Source of the DNA: Paenibacillus sp. FSL R5-0766
Lineage (GTDB): Bacteria; Bacillota; Bacilli; Paenibacillales; Paenibacillaceae
DNA: 64,000 nt
Assembly: GCF_037971845.1 (NCBI RefSeq)
Contig: NZ_CP150227.1
Coordinates: forward strand, 1,302,001-1,366,000
Direction: 5' to 3'
In this document: positions 63,119-64,000 of the stretch, in pieces
Numbering within the stretch: the stretch's first letter is position 1
Layout: each line of letters opens with the position of its first letter
Made by a program: the position numbers and the translations under genes
The notes under the pieces: generated by a model
Databases searched by the model: none
What the model saw: the letters and a program-made list of their open reading frames with translations, nothing else
What the model was told of the DNA's origin: nothing

Positions 63119-64000
63119 ATGAAAAAGCTTCGCAAGGCTTCATCCATTACACTCTGTCTCACCTTATTCGCAACATTGCTTGCAGCTTGTGGTTCAACCA
63201 ATGAGGACGGAAGCAAGACCTCCAAAGTAGAGGGGGTCAAAAAAGAAGGGTTCCCCATTGTAGACAAAACACTAACGTTAAAGGTCATGTCCCAGGATGC
63301 GGGCGTAGCCGATTGGAGCACCATGCCTGTGCTGCAAGAAATGGAGAAACTGTCGGGCATCAAGCTGGAATACCAGCTCTCACCAATCGACAGCTTTGAA
63401 ACGAAGAAGAATCTGGTTTTCGCCAGCGGGGACTTGCCAGATATGTTCTATGCTGCGGACCTCAAGCCAGCCGAGCAGGTGACTTATGGCAGCCAGGGCA
63501 TCCTGATTCCGTTGGAAAAATACATTGACGAAGGTTACGCACCCAATATCAAAAAGATTCTCGATGAGAACCCGGATGTCCGTAAATCATTTACAACACC
63601 TGATGGGCATATGTATGCACTCCCATTCATTGATAAAGCTGCCGTGTGGTATAGAGGCCCAATGTGGTACAACGGGGAATTCTTGAAGGCACTTAACGTA
63701 GAAGAGCCCAAGACTACGGAAGAATTGTATACGTATCTCAAGCGTGTAAAAGAAGAAGATCCCAATGGCAATGGCCAGCAAGATGAAATTCCGCTTACTT
63801 CTGTAAAACTGGATGATCTTCGCATGTTTTTCTTCGGCTTCTGGGGAATGTACAACGAAGGCATCTATTCCGATAAGGACGGTAAAGTTCACTATCCTTA
63901 TCAAGAAGAAGGTTACAAAGGTTATCTGACATTCATGAACCGCTTGTGGAAAGAAGACTTGCTGGATCATGAGACCTTTTCTCAAACAGGTGATCAGAAA
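63119..64000 (+). CDS. sugar ABC transporter substrate-binding lipoprotein (3' end beyond the window)
   Basis: The ATG at 63119 follows AAGGGGAG and opens MKKLRKASSITLCLTLFATL with lipobox LLAACG (anchor Cys at 24). The frame stays open to the last base (294 codons seen). It has the features of long LplA-type binding proteins: FPIVDKTLTLKVMSQDAGVA, NLVFASGDLPDMFYAADLKP, GILIPLEKYIDEGYAPNIKK and DPNGNGQQDEIPLT, the last resembling a calcium loop found in this family. It binds the oligosaccharide outside the cell and delivers it to the two permeases upstream. Confidence 0.93.
   Translation, partial: MKKLRKASSITLCLTLFATLLAACGSTNEDGSKTSKVEGVKKEGFPIVDKTLTLKVMSQDAGVADWSTMPVLQEMEKLSGIKLEYQLSPIDSFETKKNLVFASGDLPDMFYAADLKPAEQVTYGSQGILIPLEKYIDEGYAPNIKKILDENPDVRKSFTTPDGHMYALPFIDKAAVWYRGPMWYNGEFLKALNVEEPKTTEELYTYLKRVKEEDPNGNGQQDEIPLTSVKLDDLRMFFFGFWGMYNEGIYSDKDGKVHYPYQEEGYKGYLTFMNRLWKEDLLDHETFSQTGDQK

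Overview
The window reads as chromosomal DNA of a Paenibacillus-like, spore-forming, plant-biomass-degrading member of the Bacillales. The evidence is AGGAGG-type ribosome sites with frequent GTG/TTG starts, a collagen-like exosporium-type protein, sigma-54 (SigL) amino-acid catabolism, S-layer homology and copper-amine-oxidase stalk proteins, a GH9/GH48 cellulase pair carrying CBM3 modules, and LplB/YtcP-type sugar transporters. No rRNA, tRNA, CRISPR array, phage block or transposase gene was seen.

Layout. 1-6 kb: the 3' end of a secreted protein; a two-gene sugar oxidoreductase/isomerase operon with a divergent AraC regulator; a small kinase-like gene; an intergenic palindromic repeat; and a stand-alone Cas4/AddB-like Fe-S nuclease. 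6-12 kb: alanine dehydrogenase (ald) with a divergent PucR regulator (AdeR-like), a small frameshifted reading frame, and a STAND-type ATPase regulator. 12-24 kb: a sigma-54 island containing an enhancer-binding protein, a collagen-like protein, divergent proline dehydrogenase and P5C dehydrogenase genes, rpoN (sigL) itself, aspartase (aspA) and a chemotaxis receptor. I find three near-consensus -24/-12 promoters, one each before proline dehydrogenase, P5C dehydrogenase and aspA. Together these would form a self-contained pathway feeding proline and aspartate carbon into central metabolism. 24-33 kb: mostly housekeeping and small stress or envelope genes (stalk protein, glyoxalase-type dioxygenase, SDR, YqkE, cyclophilin lipoprotein, MFS transporter, several tiny ORFs).

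33-37 kb holds the most unusual locus. A ComQ-like isoprenoid-synthase-fold enzyme (two DDxxD motifs) is followed in the same operon by a peptide precursor with a nitrile-hydratase-type (NHLP) leader and a short C-terminal tail whose Trp is third from the end, as in ComX pheromones. A multi-membrane-pass histidine kinase converges on the pair. This looks like a prenylated-RiPP or ComQX-like signal system with an NHLP leader. The link to the kinase is inference.

37-43 kb: envelope genes (acyltransferase, LCP ligase, a PAP2 phosphatase with two catalytic motifs deleted) and a second chemotaxis receptor. 42.8-53 kb: carbohydrate degradation (GH9 and GH48 cellulases with near-duplicate Fn3-Fn3-CBM3 tails, an NlpC/P60 hydrolase, a GH51 arabinofuranosidase with a divergent ArsR-type regulator). 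53-64 kb: an MBL hydrolase with a divergent Lrp regulator, a heterodimeric ABC exporter with one degenerate ATPase site, an SLH protein, and the start of a sugar ABC importer operon that runs off the right edge and is preceded by a cre-like site.

A roughly 180-bp palindromic interspersed repeat occurs twice in opposite orientation (26.4 and 36.4 kb), with a partial third copy between the two proline-gene sigma-54 promoters. Gene starts were chosen by ribosome-site position and often lie inside the longest open frame. All family calls were made by eye and no database search was run.
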